Shown: positions 1-10,207 of the stretch, piece after piece
Numbering within the stretch: position 1 is the first letter of the stretch
How the letters are laid out: the number at the start of each line of letters is the position of its first letter
Assembly: GCA_902556505.1 (NCBI GenBank)
Contig: CACDWM010000001.1
Span: 1 to 64,000 of the forward strand
DNA length: 64,000 bases
Reading direction: 5' to 3'
Source of the DNA: an uncultured Pelagibacteraceae bacterium
Lineage (GTDB): Bacteria > Pseudomonadota > Alphaproteobacteria > Pelagibacterales > Pelagibacteraceae
Translations under genes and position numbers: made by a program
The notes under the pieces: model-generated
The model's input: only the letters and a program-made list of their open reading frames with translations
The model's database searches: none
Told to the model about the DNA's origin: nothing

Positions 1-924
1 CTATCTGCTCTAGTGATTTCTGTTGTAAGTTTTGCGGGAATTTCTAATGCTGATAGCAAGAAGCCTATCGTTATCCCAACTCATAACTGGTCAAGTCAAA
101 TTGTAATGGCTTATGTTATTGGTGGGATTTTTGAAAGTATGGGCAATAACGTTAAATACGTTAACGCTGACTCACAAGCAGTTTATGAGTCAATTAGAAT
201 TGGAGATGTAACTATATCTCACGAGGTATGGGAATCTGCATTTGGTAAATCTTTTACTACTGCTTTAGATAAAGGTGGTTTATTAGATTGGGGTGATCAT
301 GAGGCAAGAACCCTTGAGGATATGGGATATCCAAACTGGGTTGCTGAAAAAGGATTATGCCCAGGACTACCAGATTGGACAGCTTTAAAAAATCCAGACT
401 GTGCTAAAAACTTTACAACACCTGATTCACCAGATGGAAAAGGAAGAATGTTGGAAGGTCCACAAACTTGGCATGGTGACTTAATTCCACAAAGGGTTGA
501 TGCACTAGGTTTAGGAGATTTATGGTGGGTTAAATTTGCTGGAAGTGCTGATGCACTTTGGGCAGAATTAGCTGCAGCTGAAAAAGAAGGAAGAGGAACA
601 ATTATCTTCAACTGGACGCCTAACTTCACAGATGGTGCTGGTTTTACATTTATTGACTTCCCTCCATACACAGCTGGTTGTAGACCAGAAGATGGTGGAG
701 ATGGTAAATGTGGTTCTCCTGATGGATACTTGAAAAAAGCAGTTCATGAGGATTTCCCAAAAACTCATCCTGATGCAGCAGCAGCATTCAAAAAAATGTC
801 ATTCTCAACAAGTCAAATTGGTGCAATGGCAGCTTTAGTTGATATTGACAAAATGACTCACGAAGATGCAGCTAAAAAATGGTTAGCTGATAACAAGTCA
901 GTTTGGCAAGCATTTACTAAATAA
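1..924 (+). CDS. Glycine betaine/proline-type ABC transporter substrate-binding protein (OpuAC/ProX-like), 5' truncated by window edge
   Basis: ORF open to the window start; 'KKPIVIPTHNWSSQIVMAYVIGGIFESMGNNV' and W-rich OpuAC-type body; ProV/ProW-like genes lie downstream. Confidence 0.85.
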   Translation, partial: LSALVISVVSFAGISNADSKKPIVIPTHNWSSQIVMAYVIGGIFESMGNNVKYVNADSQAVYESIRIGDVTISHEVWESAFGKSFTTALDKGGLLDWGDHEARTLEDMGYPNWVAEKGLCPGLPDWTALKNPDCAKNFTTPDSPDGKGRMLEGPQTWHGDLIPQRVDALGLGDLWWVKFAGSADALWAELAAAEKEGRGTIIFNWTPNFTDGAGFTFIDFPPYTAGCRPEDGGDGKCGSPDGYLKKAVHEDFPKTHPDAAAAFKKMSFSTSQIGAMAALVDIDKMTHEDAAKKWLADNKSVWQAFTK

Positions 925-946
925 GGATTATAGTTAAAAATTAAAG

Positions 947-981
947 ATCTCCCCCAACTTCGTTGGGGGGGATTTTTTTTT
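947..981 (+). terminator. Rho-independent terminator
   Basis: atctcccccaac-ttcg-ttgggggggat followed by a T tract, directly after the SBP stop codon. Confidence 0.92.
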
Positions 982-1006
982 AAATCAATATGTGTAAAAT
1001 GTATCA

Positions 1007-1384
1007 ATGAAAAAATATTCTCTAATAATATTTTTTAGTTTTTTGATCTGCTCATCAGTTTTAGCAAGAAGTACTGGCTGCAAAGAAGGTAACTGTGAAA
1101 ATGGTTTTGGTAAATGGGTTTACACCGATAAAACTACTTATGAAGGGGAGTGGGTTAATACTAAAAAACAAGGTCAAGGAGTAGAGACTTGGCCAAATGG
1201 ATATATTTATAAAGGGGAATTTAAAAATAGTGAATGGAGTGGAATTGGAACGTTAACATTTCCTGATGGCTCCACTTATGAAGGCGAGTGGGCTAATGGT
1301 TTTATGAATGGTCAAGGAACATTTACTTGGTCTGATGGAAAACAAAAAACAGGTATTTGGAAGAACGGAAAGTTACAAGAATAA
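1007..1384 (+). CDS. Secreted MORN-repeat protein
   Basis: Signal peptide followed by repeated YEGEW/YKGEF...G.GT motifs. Confidence 0.85.
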   Translation: MKKYSLIIFFSFLICSSVLARSTGCKEGNCENGFGKWVYTDKTTYEGEWVNTKKQGQGVETWPNGYIYKGEFKNSEWSGIGTLTFPDGSTYEGEWANGFMNGQGTFTWSDGKQKTGIWKNGKLQE

Positions 1385-1935
1385 TGTCTAAAGAAAATTA
1401 TATTAATAAAATAAAAGATTTACCTGAGTCTCTAAGGCAATTTATTGGTCTTATATTTATTACTCTAATAGTAATTGTATCTTTTAGTATTTTAAATGGA
1501 ATTTTTGGACAAGGTGATGATCTGGTAAAAAGAATGAAGTTAGAGGAAGAGAGAATTGCTGAAGAAAAAAAACTAAGTGAGTTAATATCCAAACTACCCT
1601 CTGGAATATTAGTTTCATTTGATGGAACTGATCATTACAAATTAACGGATGATGTATATGAGCAAGTATGTAAAGCTACAAAACTAATTCCTCAAAGAGC
1701 AATAATGGGTGCTAATTTCTTAAATTTTAGAGCACATGAGCTATATACAATTAATGGAAATAAAATTGATGAGACTTTTGTCAAATGGGATGAAGAAAAA
1801 AACAAATGTTTTGCGGGTTTTACAGTTAGTGGAAATAATGTAGGTGTTGATGAAAGTATTACTATAAGTGGAGAAGCTTTAAGTTTTTTAAGTACTGGAA
1901 TTGATACTAGAGTTTATTTTATTAAAAATTTTTAA
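1384..1935 (+). CDS. Hypothetical membrane-anchored protein
   Basis: ORF with one N-terminal TM segment; the ATG at 1384 (MSKENYINKI) overlaps the upstream stop (taATG) and is a likelier start than 1357. Confidence 0.65.
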   Translation: MSKENYINKIKDLPESLRQFIGLIFITLIVIVSFSILNGIFGQGDDLVKRMKLEEERIAEEKKLSELISKLPSGILVSFDGTDHYKLTDDVYEQVCKATKLIPQRAIMGANFLNFRAHELYTINGNKIDETFVKWDEEKNKCFAGFTVSGNNVGVDESITISGEALSFLSTGIDTRVYFIKNF

Positions 1936-2000
1936 TGAGGAAAGGCAACAATTATTAACATTTTAATTTTATAAAATTTAATATAACTTTAAAACAATTT

Positions 2001-3032
2001 ATGTCTGAGACTGTAATCAAATGCGAGTCGGTTTATAAAATTTTTGGACAAAATGCCAAAAAGATGCTTGAAGAGTCTAATGGCAATGTAGACGCAAAAA
2101 CCTTTCAGGAAAGAGGATGTATTGTTGGAGTAAATAATGCTTCTTTTGAAGTTGCAAAAGGAGAAATGTTAGTAGTAATGGGTTTATCTGGTTCAGGTAA
2201 ATCAACACTTCTTAGATGTATTTCAAGATTAACGGATGCTACCGGTGGAAAAATTTTTATTGAAGGTCAAGATTTATTAGAATTAAATAATAAAGAGCTT
2301 ATTGATCTTAGAAGAAATAAAATGGGAATGGTGTTTCAAAGCTTTGCTTTATTACCTCATAAAACAGTTGTTGAAAATATTGCTTTTCCACTTCAGATAA
2401 AAGGCACTAATACTGAAGAGAGTATTAGTAGAGCAATGGAAATGGTAAAACTAGTTGGACTAGACGGAAGAGAGAATTATTTCCCAAGAGAACTTTCAGG
2501 TGGACAACAACAAAGGGTAGGAATCGCAAGGTCATTAGCAGTAGAGCCTGATATATGGTTTTTAGATGAACCTTTTTCTGCATTAGATCCATTGATAAGA
2601 AAAGAAATGCAAGATGAGTTTTTAAGACTTCAGGAAAAATTACAGAAAACCATCATGTTCATCACTCATGATTTTGATGAGGCATTAAAGTTAGCTGATC
2701 GAATAGCAATTATGAAAGATGGTATAATTGAACAATTAGATACACCGGCCAATATCGTGCTAAATCCAGCAACTGAATATGTAAGAAAGTTTACTGAAGA
2801 AGTACCGAGAGAGAAGGTTTTGATTATTGAGGATGTAATGGATGCTTCAAGTAAAGATAATTTAGGAGATTTAAAAGTATCAAAAGATGAAATTATAGAA
2901 AATGTTGCAGAAAAAATACTTACTCAAGAAAAATTAGTAGGAGTAGTTGACTCAAATAATAATATTGTAGGATCAATTAAACCTTCAAAAATAATAGATA
3001 CAGTTTTTGGAGGAAGAAAAAACGGTAGTTAA
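2001..3032 (+). CDS. proV: Glycine betaine/proline ABC transporter ATP-binding protein (ProV/OpuAA-like)
   Basis: Walker A GLSGSGKST, signature LSGGQQQRVGIARSLA, Walker B IWFLDEPFSALDP, C-terminal CBS-like region. Confidence 0.92.
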   Translation: MSETVIKCESVYKIFGQNAKKMLEESNGNVDAKTFQERGCIVGVNNASFEVAKGEMLVVMGLSGSGKSTLLRCISRLTDATGGKIFIEGQDLLELNNKELIDLRRNKMGMVFQSFALLPHKTVVENIAFPLQIKGTNTEESISRAMEMVKLVGLDGRENYFPRELSGGQQQRVGIARSLAVEPDIWFLDEPFSALDPLIRKEMQDEFLRLQEKLQKTIMFITHDFDEALKLADRIAIMKDGIIEQLDTPANIVLNPATEYVRKFTEEVPREKVLIIEDVMDASSKDNLGDLKVSKDEIIENVAEKILTQEKLVGVVDSNNNIVGSIKPSKIIDTVFGGRKNGS

Positions 3033-3035
3033 AAT

Positions 3036-5189
3036 ATGGAGTATTTAAAAAAATATCCAAAATTATTTCAATGGTTATTTTTGTTAATTGTATTTTTTGC
3101 TTTATGTTTTGCAATTGATGTTCCTGAAACTTATAAATTTATAAGAGGCCAGGCTGAATTTGTTAAAGATCCAAACCAAAGTGTTTACTTTTTTCTAGGT
3201 AAAGAGGTTAGGTATTATGCCTTTGATGTATTTTGGAGATTGCCTCCACTTCTAGGATGGCTGCCTATTTGGATAAACGACTCTTTATTTTTCTTAATGA
3301 ATGAATGGATGCCAATGGAGTTTTGGAACGAAGATACTCAAGAATTTAAAACTCGACCATTATTATTAGAGATAAGTAGAAATTTAACTTCATTTATGAC
3401 TTTTTTAATTGAATTAATTAGGGAAATTTTACTTGGAGGTTTAGAAACTATTGTTGCATTTACAAGTTGGGATTTTATTGATGCTTATCCATGGTTAGAG
3501 TTGCCAGGTTTACCTTGGACCATTGTTGCAGCTGGAGCAGCTCTACTATCTTATAAATTAAGTGGAAAAGGATTGGCTTTGTTTGCAGGTTTAACAATGA
3601 TCTATATTTCTATATTTGGTCAATGGAAACCATCAATGCAAACGCTTTCTTTTATACTTGTTGCAGCTCCACTTTCATTTATTTTTGGTTTAGGTCTAGG
3701 TATTGCAGCTTACAAAAGTAAACGTGTTGAAAAAGCATTGTACCCAATTCTTCTAGTAATGCAGACTATGCCACAATACGCTGTATTAGTTCCTGCACTT
3801 GTTTTATTTGGAGTAGGTGATCACGCTGCTGTAATTATTACTATGGTTGTTGCTGTTCCACCAATGATATTATTAACAATATTAGGTTTAAGAGCTATAC
3901 CACCAGAAGTTATTGAAGCTGGAAGAATGAGTGGCTGTACCAATTGGCAATTAATGTTCAAGGTACTAATTCCAACAGCAAGAAGAGATATTTTAATTGG
4001 AGTTAACCAAGTTATTATGGTTTGTTTTTCAATGGCAGTTATATCTGCGTTCATTGGCGCGAAAGGATTAGGATTTAATTTGTTGTTAGCACTTAATCAA
4101 CTAAATATAGGGCTGGCACTTGAGGCTGGTTTATGTATTAGTTTAATTGCAATTTTACTTGATAAAATGTCTTTGGCATGGGCAAATAAACAAACAGATT
4201 ATTTTGGTAATCTGACATTTTTCCAAAGAAATAAAAACGTAATATTTTTTGCAGCTTCATTCGTAATTGGAATAATTCTTGCATATGTTGGGACTTTTAT
4301 TTTCAAAGGTAGTTTTAATTACTTGTTTGAAATTCCTCATAATAAAGGAATATCAACAGCAGATTTTTGGAATAAAGGAGTTGATTGGATTTTTGATACT
4401 TTCTTCGTGTATATTAAAGCATTCAATACATGGTTAATTCAAGATGTGCTTCAGCCGATGAGAGCTTTATATTTAAGAATGCCTGCAGTAGCAACATTGG
4501 TACTAGCAGTTGGTGCAGGATATTTAATTGGAGGAGTTCGATCAGCATTAGTTGTTGCTGCTTTGACTTTGTTTATTGCATTAAGTCCATGGTGGGATAG
4601 AGCACTAGTAACGTTATACATGGCAACTTTTGGTGTAGTTATTTCTTGTTTAATAGGATTTACAGTTGGAACATTATGTTTTCAAAACAAAAAATCCGCA
4701 GCATTTATGCTAGGTGTTTGCGATATATTTCAAACATTCCCATCATTTGTATATTTAATTCCAGTAATGATGCTTTTTGGAATAACAGATACATCTGTTT
4801 TAATTGCTGTAATTGTCTATGCAACAATTCCTGCAACTAGATATACAATAGAAGGACTTAGAAGTGTTCCTGTTGGCTTACATGAAGCTGCAACAATGTC
4901 TGGTGTAAATAAATTTCAAAGATTAACAAAAATTGAGTTTCCATTAGCATTTCCACATATGATGCTTGGTTTAAATCAAACAATAGTTTTTGCTTTATTT
5001 ATGGTGATAATTGGAGCTTTCATTGGAACAGAAGATCTTGGTCAATACATTTTAAAAGCACTTTCAGATAAAAATGGAGCAGGAATTGGTTTAACTCTCG
5101 GTATCTGTGTTGCGTTTATAGGATTGATTTTTGATAATTTGATTAGAACTTGGGTTGGAAAAAGAAAAAAACATCTTGGCATAGCTTAG
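3036..5189 (+). CDS. Betaine-type ABC transporter permease with two fused permease domains (ProW-like, 717 aa)
   Basis: Two EAA loops: EAGRMSGCTNWQLMFKVLIPTARRDILIGV and EAATMSGVNKFQRLTKIEFPLAFPHMMLGL. Confidence 0.9.
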   Translation: MEYLKKYPKLFQWLFLLIVFFALCFAIDVPETYKFIRGQAEFVKDPNQSVYFFLGKEVRYYAFDVFWRLPPLLGWLPIWINDSLFFLMNEWMPMEFWNEDTQEFKTRPLLLEISRNLTSFMTFLIELIREILLGGLETIVAFTSWDFIDAYPWLELPGLPWTIVAAGAALLSYKLSGKGLALFAGLTMIYISIFGQWKPSMQTLSFILVAAPLSFIFGLGLGIAAYKSKRVEKALYPILLVMQTMPQYAVLVPALVLFGVGDHAAVIITMVVAVPPMILLTILGLRAIPPEVIEAGRMSGCTNWQLMFKVLIPTARRDILIGVNQVIMVCFSMAVISAFIGAKGLGFNLLLALNQLNIGLALEAGLCISLIAILLDKMSLAWANKQTDYFGNLTFFQRNKNVIFFAASFVIGIILAYVGTFIFKGSFNYLFEIPHNKGISTADFWNKGVDWIFDTFFVYIKAFNTWLIQDVLQPMRALYLRMPAVATLVLAVGAGYLIGGVRSALVVAALTLFIALSPWWDRALVTLYMATFGVVISCLIGFTVGTLCFQNKKSAAFMLGVCDIFQTFPSFVYLIPVMMLFGITDTSVLIAVIVYATIPATRYTIEGLRSVPVGLHEAATMSGVNKFQRLTKIEFPLAFPHMMLGLNQTIVFALFMVIIGAFIGTEDLGQYILKALSDKNGAGIGLTLGICVAFIGLIFDNLIRTWVGKRKKHLGIA

Positions 5190-5193
5190 TATT

Positions 5194-6672
5194 TTGAAAA
5201 AATTTATTGTCTCCATTGATCAAGGAACAACCTCGTCAAGAGTTGTTTTGTTTGACACTAAAGGGAACATTAAATTTATTTCTCAATATGAATTTAAACA
5301 ATACTTTCCTAGAAATGGATGGGTAGAACATAATCCAAATGAAATTTGGTCGACAACACTTAAAGCATTAAAGCAAGTAATTAAAAAAGCTAAAAGTTTA
5401 AAAGGTAATATACTTACTATTGGAATTACAAATCAAAGGGAAACTACAATTTTGTGGAATAAAAAAACTGGAAAACCTATTTATAATGCGATCGTATGGC
5501 AAGATAGAAGAACCCAGGAATATTGTAAATCTCTAAAGAATAAAAATTATGAAAATACTTTTAGAAAAAAAACAGGGTTATTTATAGATCCTTATTTTTC
5601 TGCAACTAAAATAAAATGGATTTTAGATAATGTTAAAGTTTCAAAAAAATTACAAAAAACTAATAATTTATTGTTTGGTACGGTGGATACCTTCTTGATC
5701 TGGAAATTAACCAAAGGTAAACAGCATTTAACCGAAGCTACCAACGCAAGTAGAACCATGTTGTTTAATATCAACAACAATAAATGGGATAATGAAATTT
5801 TACAGAAATTAAAAATTCCAAGGAGTATCTTGCCTGAGGTAAAAAATTCTGCAGATAATTTTGGAAAAACAGATAAAAGAGTTACAGGAAAAGAAATACC
5901 CATTTCAGCTGTTTTAGGAGATCAACAAGCAGCAGCTGTAGGGCAAGCTTGTTTTGAAAAAGGATCTATAAAAAGTACTTATGGTACTGGTGCTTTTGTA
6001 ATAATGAACACTGGATCAAAAAAAATAAATTCAAAAAATAAGTTATTAACTACAATTTGTTACCGATTAAATAATAAGACTACGTATGCTCTTGAAGGAT
6101 CTATTTTCATAGCAGGAGCAGGCGTACAATGGTTAAGGGATAAAATTAAATTAATTAACAATGCTTATGAAACTGAAAAAATAGCTAAATCAACAAAAAG
6201 CAATAATGAGGTTTATGTTGTACCAGCTTTTAGTGGAATAGGCGCACCTTATTGGAGACCCGATGCAAGAGGTTTAATAACAGGACTTACAAGAGATAGT
6301 GATTGGAAAACTTTAGTGAGAGCAACCGTCGAATCTGTTGCTTATCAAAGTTATGATTTATTTTATTCAATGAATAAAGATGGTTTAAAGCCTAGAATAG
6401 TTAAAATTGATGGGGGTATGGTAGCTAATAATTGGTTTTCACAATTTTTGGCAGATGTAATTAATTTAAAAGTAATTCGACCGAAAGTCTTAGAAACCAC
6501 TGCTCTCGGAGCAGCTTTGTTTGCAGGTTATCAAGTAGGAGAATTCAAATCATTAAATCAAATTAAAAATACATGGAAAAAAGATAAAGCTTTTAAGCCA
6601 AAAATTAATAAAAAACTTAGAAATCATATATTGCATGGTTGGAAGCAAGCAATTAAAAAAACCTTAGCATAA
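5194..6672 (+). CDS. glpK: Glycerol kinase
   Basis: FIVSIDQGTTSSRVVLFD, GLFIDPYFSATKIKWILDN, YGTGAFVIMNTG, ATVESVAYQSYDL; TTG start. Confidence 0.92.
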   Translation: MKKFIVSIDQGTTSSRVVLFDTKGNIKFISQYEFKQYFPRNGWVEHNPNEIWSTTLKALKQVIKKAKSLKGNILTIGITNQRETTILWNKKTGKPIYNAIVWQDRRTQEYCKSLKNKNYENTFRKKTGLFIDPYFSATKIKWILDNVKVSKKLQKTNNLLFGTVDTFLIWKLTKGKQHLTEATNASRTMLFNINNNKWDNEILQKLKIPRSILPEVKNSADNFGKTDKRVTGKEIPISAVLGDQQAAAVGQACFEKGSIKSTYGTGAFVIMNTGSKKINSKNKLLTTICYRLNNKTTYALEGSIFIAGAGVQWLRDKIKLINNAYETEKIAKSTKSNNEVYVVPAFSGIGAPYWRPDARGLITGLTRDSDWKTLVRATVESVAYQSYDLFYSMNKDGLKPRIVKIDGGMVANNWFSQFLADVINLKVIRPKVLETTALGAALFAGYQVGEFKSLNQIKNTWKKDKAFKPKINKKLRNHILHGWKQAIKKTLA

Positions 6673-6679
6673 AGATAAA

Positions 6680-7636
6680 ATGAAAAAAATATTAATTGTT
6701 GGTGCTGGAGCTATGGGAGCTGCTTTCTCGATACCATTGTTAGACAATGGTCACTCGGTTACTTTAACAGAGCCATATAACTTTAAATTATTACAAAAAT
6801 TAAGCTTAAAAAAAAAAATTCACCCATCATTAAATATAAATTTACCAAAAAAATTAAAAATAAATAAATTTTCAAGTGACATTTTAAATCGCAATTGGGA
6901 CTTAATTGTGATTGCTGTGAGCTCCATTGGAATAGACTTGATTGGAAAAAATCTATCAAAAATTAAAAATAAATCACTTATTTTGGTATTAACGAAAGGT
7001 CTTAAATTAGATGGTAGAAATTTAATTTCAATGTCTAGCTTATTGAGAAAGTATAATAAAAATTTAAATTTTTCAGTTTTAAAAGGCCCATGTTTAGCAA
7101 AAGAATTAGCTAGAAAAGTTAAAAGCTTCACTGTTGTTGCAAATAAAAATATTAATACTGCAAAAAAAATTGGGAAATTAATTTCAACAAATTATTATCA
7201 AACTGAATTTAGTAGAGATGTTAATGGAGTTGAGTTTTTATCTGCAATAAAAAATATTTATTCAATGATAATTGGATCTGGACAATGGCATAATACATCA
7301 TCGGCTTTATTCAGAAAATCAATTGATGAAATGAAATATCTTGCAAATTATTTTAAAGGAAAAAAGGAAACTGTTTATGGTCTGGCAGGTTTAGGAGATT
7401 TATACGTAAGTGCAATGGGAGGAAGAAATAGTAAAATGGGAGAATATCTAGGTAAAGGCTATACTTTTGCTCAAGCAAAGAAAAAGTTTATGAAAAATGA
7501 TACAGTAGAAGGTGCTGATTTAGCAATAGAAATTGCTCCTTTTGTATTTAAAAAAATTAATAAAAGAAAAGTCCCTTTAATGATCTCTTTATTAGAGGCA
7601 ATTGTTAAAAATAAAAAATTAAAAATTAAATATTAA
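6680..7636 (+). CDS. gpsA: NAD(P)-dependent glycerol-3-phosphate dehydrogenase
   Basis: N-terminal GAGAMGAAFSIPLLDNGHSVTL Rossmann motif, LKGPCLAKELA, GLAGLGDLYVSAMGGRNSKMG. Confidence 0.92.
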   Translation: MKKILIVGAGAMGAAFSIPLLDNGHSVTLTEPYNFKLLQKLSLKKKIHPSLNINLPKKLKINKFSSDILNRNWDLIVIAVSSIGIDLIGKNLSKIKNKSLILVLTKGLKLDGRNLISMSSLLRKYNKNLNFSVLKGPCLAKELARKVKSFTVVANKNINTAKKIGKLISTNYYQTEFSRDVNGVEFLSAIKNIYSMIIGSGQWHNTSSALFRKSIDEMKYLANYFKGKKETVYGLAGLGDLYVSAMGGRNSKMGEYLGKGYTFAQAKKKFMKNDTVEGADLAIEIAPFVFKKINKRKVPLMISLLEAIVKNKKLKIKY

Positions 7637-7640
7637 TTTT

Positions 7641-8972
7641 TTATTTATTTAAAAAAGTTTTCATAGAGTCATCCATCGCTTTTTCCCAAGGTGTGTGATG
7701 AATTGGTGCAACTGATCCAGTCACGGGAGATGAAAATGATTTATTTCTATAAGTTAGAATATCCTCTACTTTATGATGTTCCCATTCTTTGAAATGTTTT
7801 CTAATTAATTCAAAATCAATTTTAGGATAATCGGACATCTCATGAAGTTCTTTGGTATACTCAGTTTGAAAATCAATCATTTGATCAGGATTTTCTAATT
7901 TTTCTTCCATTGAAACCCACTTATTAATGTCTTTATCCATTTCGTCATTACTAGGCATTTTGATTTTCCCCATTATCACATCTCTTGCATACCATCCTTG
8001 ACAATCAAACATATTAAATGTGTGAAACTGATCCTGCATACCTAAATATAAAAGTTTATGATTATCTTGCCACACAACTCCTTTGTAAAGTTTTGGTGGA
8101 TATAATCTGTTATGTGTTTTTAATTTTAAACTTTCATCTAAAAATGGGAAATGATGAAGGTATCCAGTGCATAAGATAACTACATCAGCATTTTGTTCTG
8201 TTCCGTCTTTAAATATAGCTTTTTTTCCATCTAACCTATCCAAGTAATAAACTTCTTTCATGCCTTTTGGCCATTTAAAGCCCATTGGGTTATGCCTGTA
8301 ACCGATTGTTACACTTTTAGCGCCATATTTATTACATTGTAGAGCCACATCTTCTGCAGAATAACTGCTCCCCAAAACAATTACATCTTTTCCTCTAAAC
8401 TCTTCTGCATCTCTAAAATCATGTGAGTGCATTATTCTTCCCGGGAATGAATTCATTCCTTCGTACTCAGGAATAAAAGGCACAGAAAAATGACCTGTAG
8501 AGACTACCACATAATCGAATGTATCATTTAAAACTTTATTATTTACTTTGTCCTGGTAGCTAATTTCAAACTTATCATTTTTATAAACAGTGTTTGTGAC
8601 TCTTGTATTTAATTTAATCTTACTTTTTATATTTCCTTTGCTCACTCTCCCCAAAATATAATCTTGCAAAACTTCTCTTGGAGGGAAAGAGGGAATTGGC
8701 TTTCCAAAATGTTCATCAAAAGAATAATCAGCAAATTCTAAACACTCTTTAGGTCCATTAGACCATAAGTATCTGTACATACTGTTAGGTACAGGATCTC
8801 CATATTGATCTGAACCAGTTCTCCAGTTGTAGTTCCATAAACCACCCCAACTTTCTTGTTTTTCAAAGCAAACTATTTCAGGAATTTTTTCTCCTTTTTT
8901 TTCTAAATGCTCAAATGCTCTTAAAATTGAAAGTCCACATGGACCAGCACCTATGATTGCTACTTTTGACAT
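7641..8972 (-). CDS. tmm: Trimethylamine monooxygenase (flavin-containing monooxygenase)
   Basis: GAGPCGLSILRAF, CFEKQESWGGLWNYNWRTG, SMYRYLWSNGPKECLEFADYSF, GSSYSAEDVALQCNKYGAKSVT, MGFKWP; close to remembered Methylocella/SAR11 Tmm. Start placed at 8972 (MSKVAIIG). Confidence 0.92.
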   Translation of the reverse strand: MSKVAIIGAGPCGLSILRAFEHLEKKGEKIPEIVCFEKQESWGGLWNYNWRTGSDQYGDPVPNSMYRYLWSNGPKECLEFADYSFDEHFGKPIPSFPPREVLQDYILGRVSKGNIKSKIKLNTRVTNTVYKNDKFEISYQDKVNNKVLNDTFDYVVVSTGHFSVPFIPEYEGMNSFPGRIMHSHDFRDAEEFRGKDVIVLGSSYSAEDVALQCNKYGAKSVTIGYRHNPMGFKWPKGMKEVYYLDRLDGKKAIFKDGTEQNADVVILCTGYLHHFPFLDESLKLKTHNRLYPPKLYKGVVWQDNHKLLYLGMQDQFHTFNMFDCQGWYARDVIMGKIKMPSNDEMDKDINKWVSMEEKLENPDQMIDFQTEYTKELHEMSDYPKIDFELIRKHFKEWEHHKVEDILTYRNKSFSSPVTGSVAPIHHTPWEKAMDDSMKTFLNK

Positions 8973-9049
8973 AAAATTTTTCCTATCATTAATAAATTTA
9001 TAAATATATCTTACTAACAATTTTTAAAAAAATAAAATTATATTTTGTT

Positions 9050-10207
9050 ATGGGTATTAATTGGAATTATCCAACTACTATGTGGATAGGAGAAAATAGA
9101 ATTGAAGATTTATACTCGGCCTGTAAAGAATTAAATATTTCAAAGCCATTATTTGTAACTGACAAGGATTTAATTAACTTAGATTTAATAAAAAATATAA
9201 TATTAAGATTAAAAAAAAATTTTAAAAATTTAGCTATCTTTTCTAATTTTACGGGAAATCCAATTGGAGAAAATATAGAAGAAGGTGTCGAAGTTTATAA
9301 TACCTTGGACTGTGATGGTGTAATTGCTTTAGGGGGTGGAAGTGGTTTAGATGTTGGAAAAGCTATAGCATTCATGTGCAATCAATCTCGACCGTTATGG
9401 GATTTTGAAGATATTGGTGATTACTGGACAAGAGCTGATAGTTCTAAAATTTCAAAAATTATTGCAGTTCCAACCACTGCCGGGACTGGATCAGAAACTG
9501 GTAGAGCATCTGCAATCATAAATAAAGAAACAGGTGCAAAAAAAATTATTTTTCACCCAAAAATGTTACCTTCAATTGTTATTTTAGATCCTTTACTTAC
9601 ATTAGATTTATCTCCAAGATTAACAGCAGCAACAGGAATGGATGCACTTGCTCATAATTTAGAAGCGTTTTGTGCACCAGGATATCATCCAATGGCTGAT
9701 GGGATGGCAATTGAAGGTATGAAATTAATTAAAAATTCATTAATTAAAGCCTTTAAAAATGGAAAAGATATTAAGGCTAGAATGGATTTACTTTCAGCGG
9801 CTTCAATGGGCTCGACTGCGTTTCAGAAGGGATTGGGAGCAATTCACTCATTGAGTCACCCAGTAAACGGTAAATTTAATGTTCACCATGGCTTATCAAA
9901 CGCAATATTTATGCCTTATGTTTTAACATATAATAAACCTTCAATTGAAAATAAAATAATATCAATTTGTGATTATCTAAATTTAAATAAAAATTTTGAT
10001 AGTTTTTTAAATTGGATTTTGGAATTAAGAAAAAATTTAAATATTCCACACAAATTATCAGATGTGATGGATTGTAATAATATTGATTTAGATGAACTTT
10101 CTTTAATGGCATTTGAAGATCCATCAACAGGAGGAAATCCCAAAAAATTAAGTCAAAATGATCTAAAAGAAATGTATCTAAAAAGTATTTCTGGAGAATT
10201 ATTTTAA
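9050..10207 (+). CDS. Iron-containing alcohol dehydrogenase
   Basis: GGGSGLDVGKAIA, PTTAGTGSET, AHNLEAFCAPGYHPMADG, GAIHSLSHPVNGKFNVHHGL. Confidence 0.92.
   Translation: MGINWNYPTTMWIGENRIEDLYSACKELNISKPLFVTDKDLINLDLIKNIILRLKKNFKNLAIFSNFTGNPIGENIEEGVEVYNTLDCDGVIALGGGSGLDVGKAIAFMCNQSRPLWDFEDIGDYWTRADSSKISKIIAVPTTAGTGSETGRASAIINKETGAKKIIFHPKMLPSIVILDPLLTLDLSPRLTAATGMDALAHNLEAFCAPGYHPMADGMAIEGMKLIKNSLIKAFKNGKDIKARMDLLSAASMGSTAFQKGLGAIHSLSHPVNGKFNVHHGLSNAIFMPYVLTYNKPSIENKIISICDYLNLNKNFDSFLNWILELRKNLNIPHKLSDVMDCNNIDLDELSLMAFEDPSTGGNPKKLSQNDLKEMYLKSISGELF

Noticed and set aside
297-671. 124-aa antisense ORF inside the SBP
   Set aside because: Antisense shadow of a conserved periplasmic protein.
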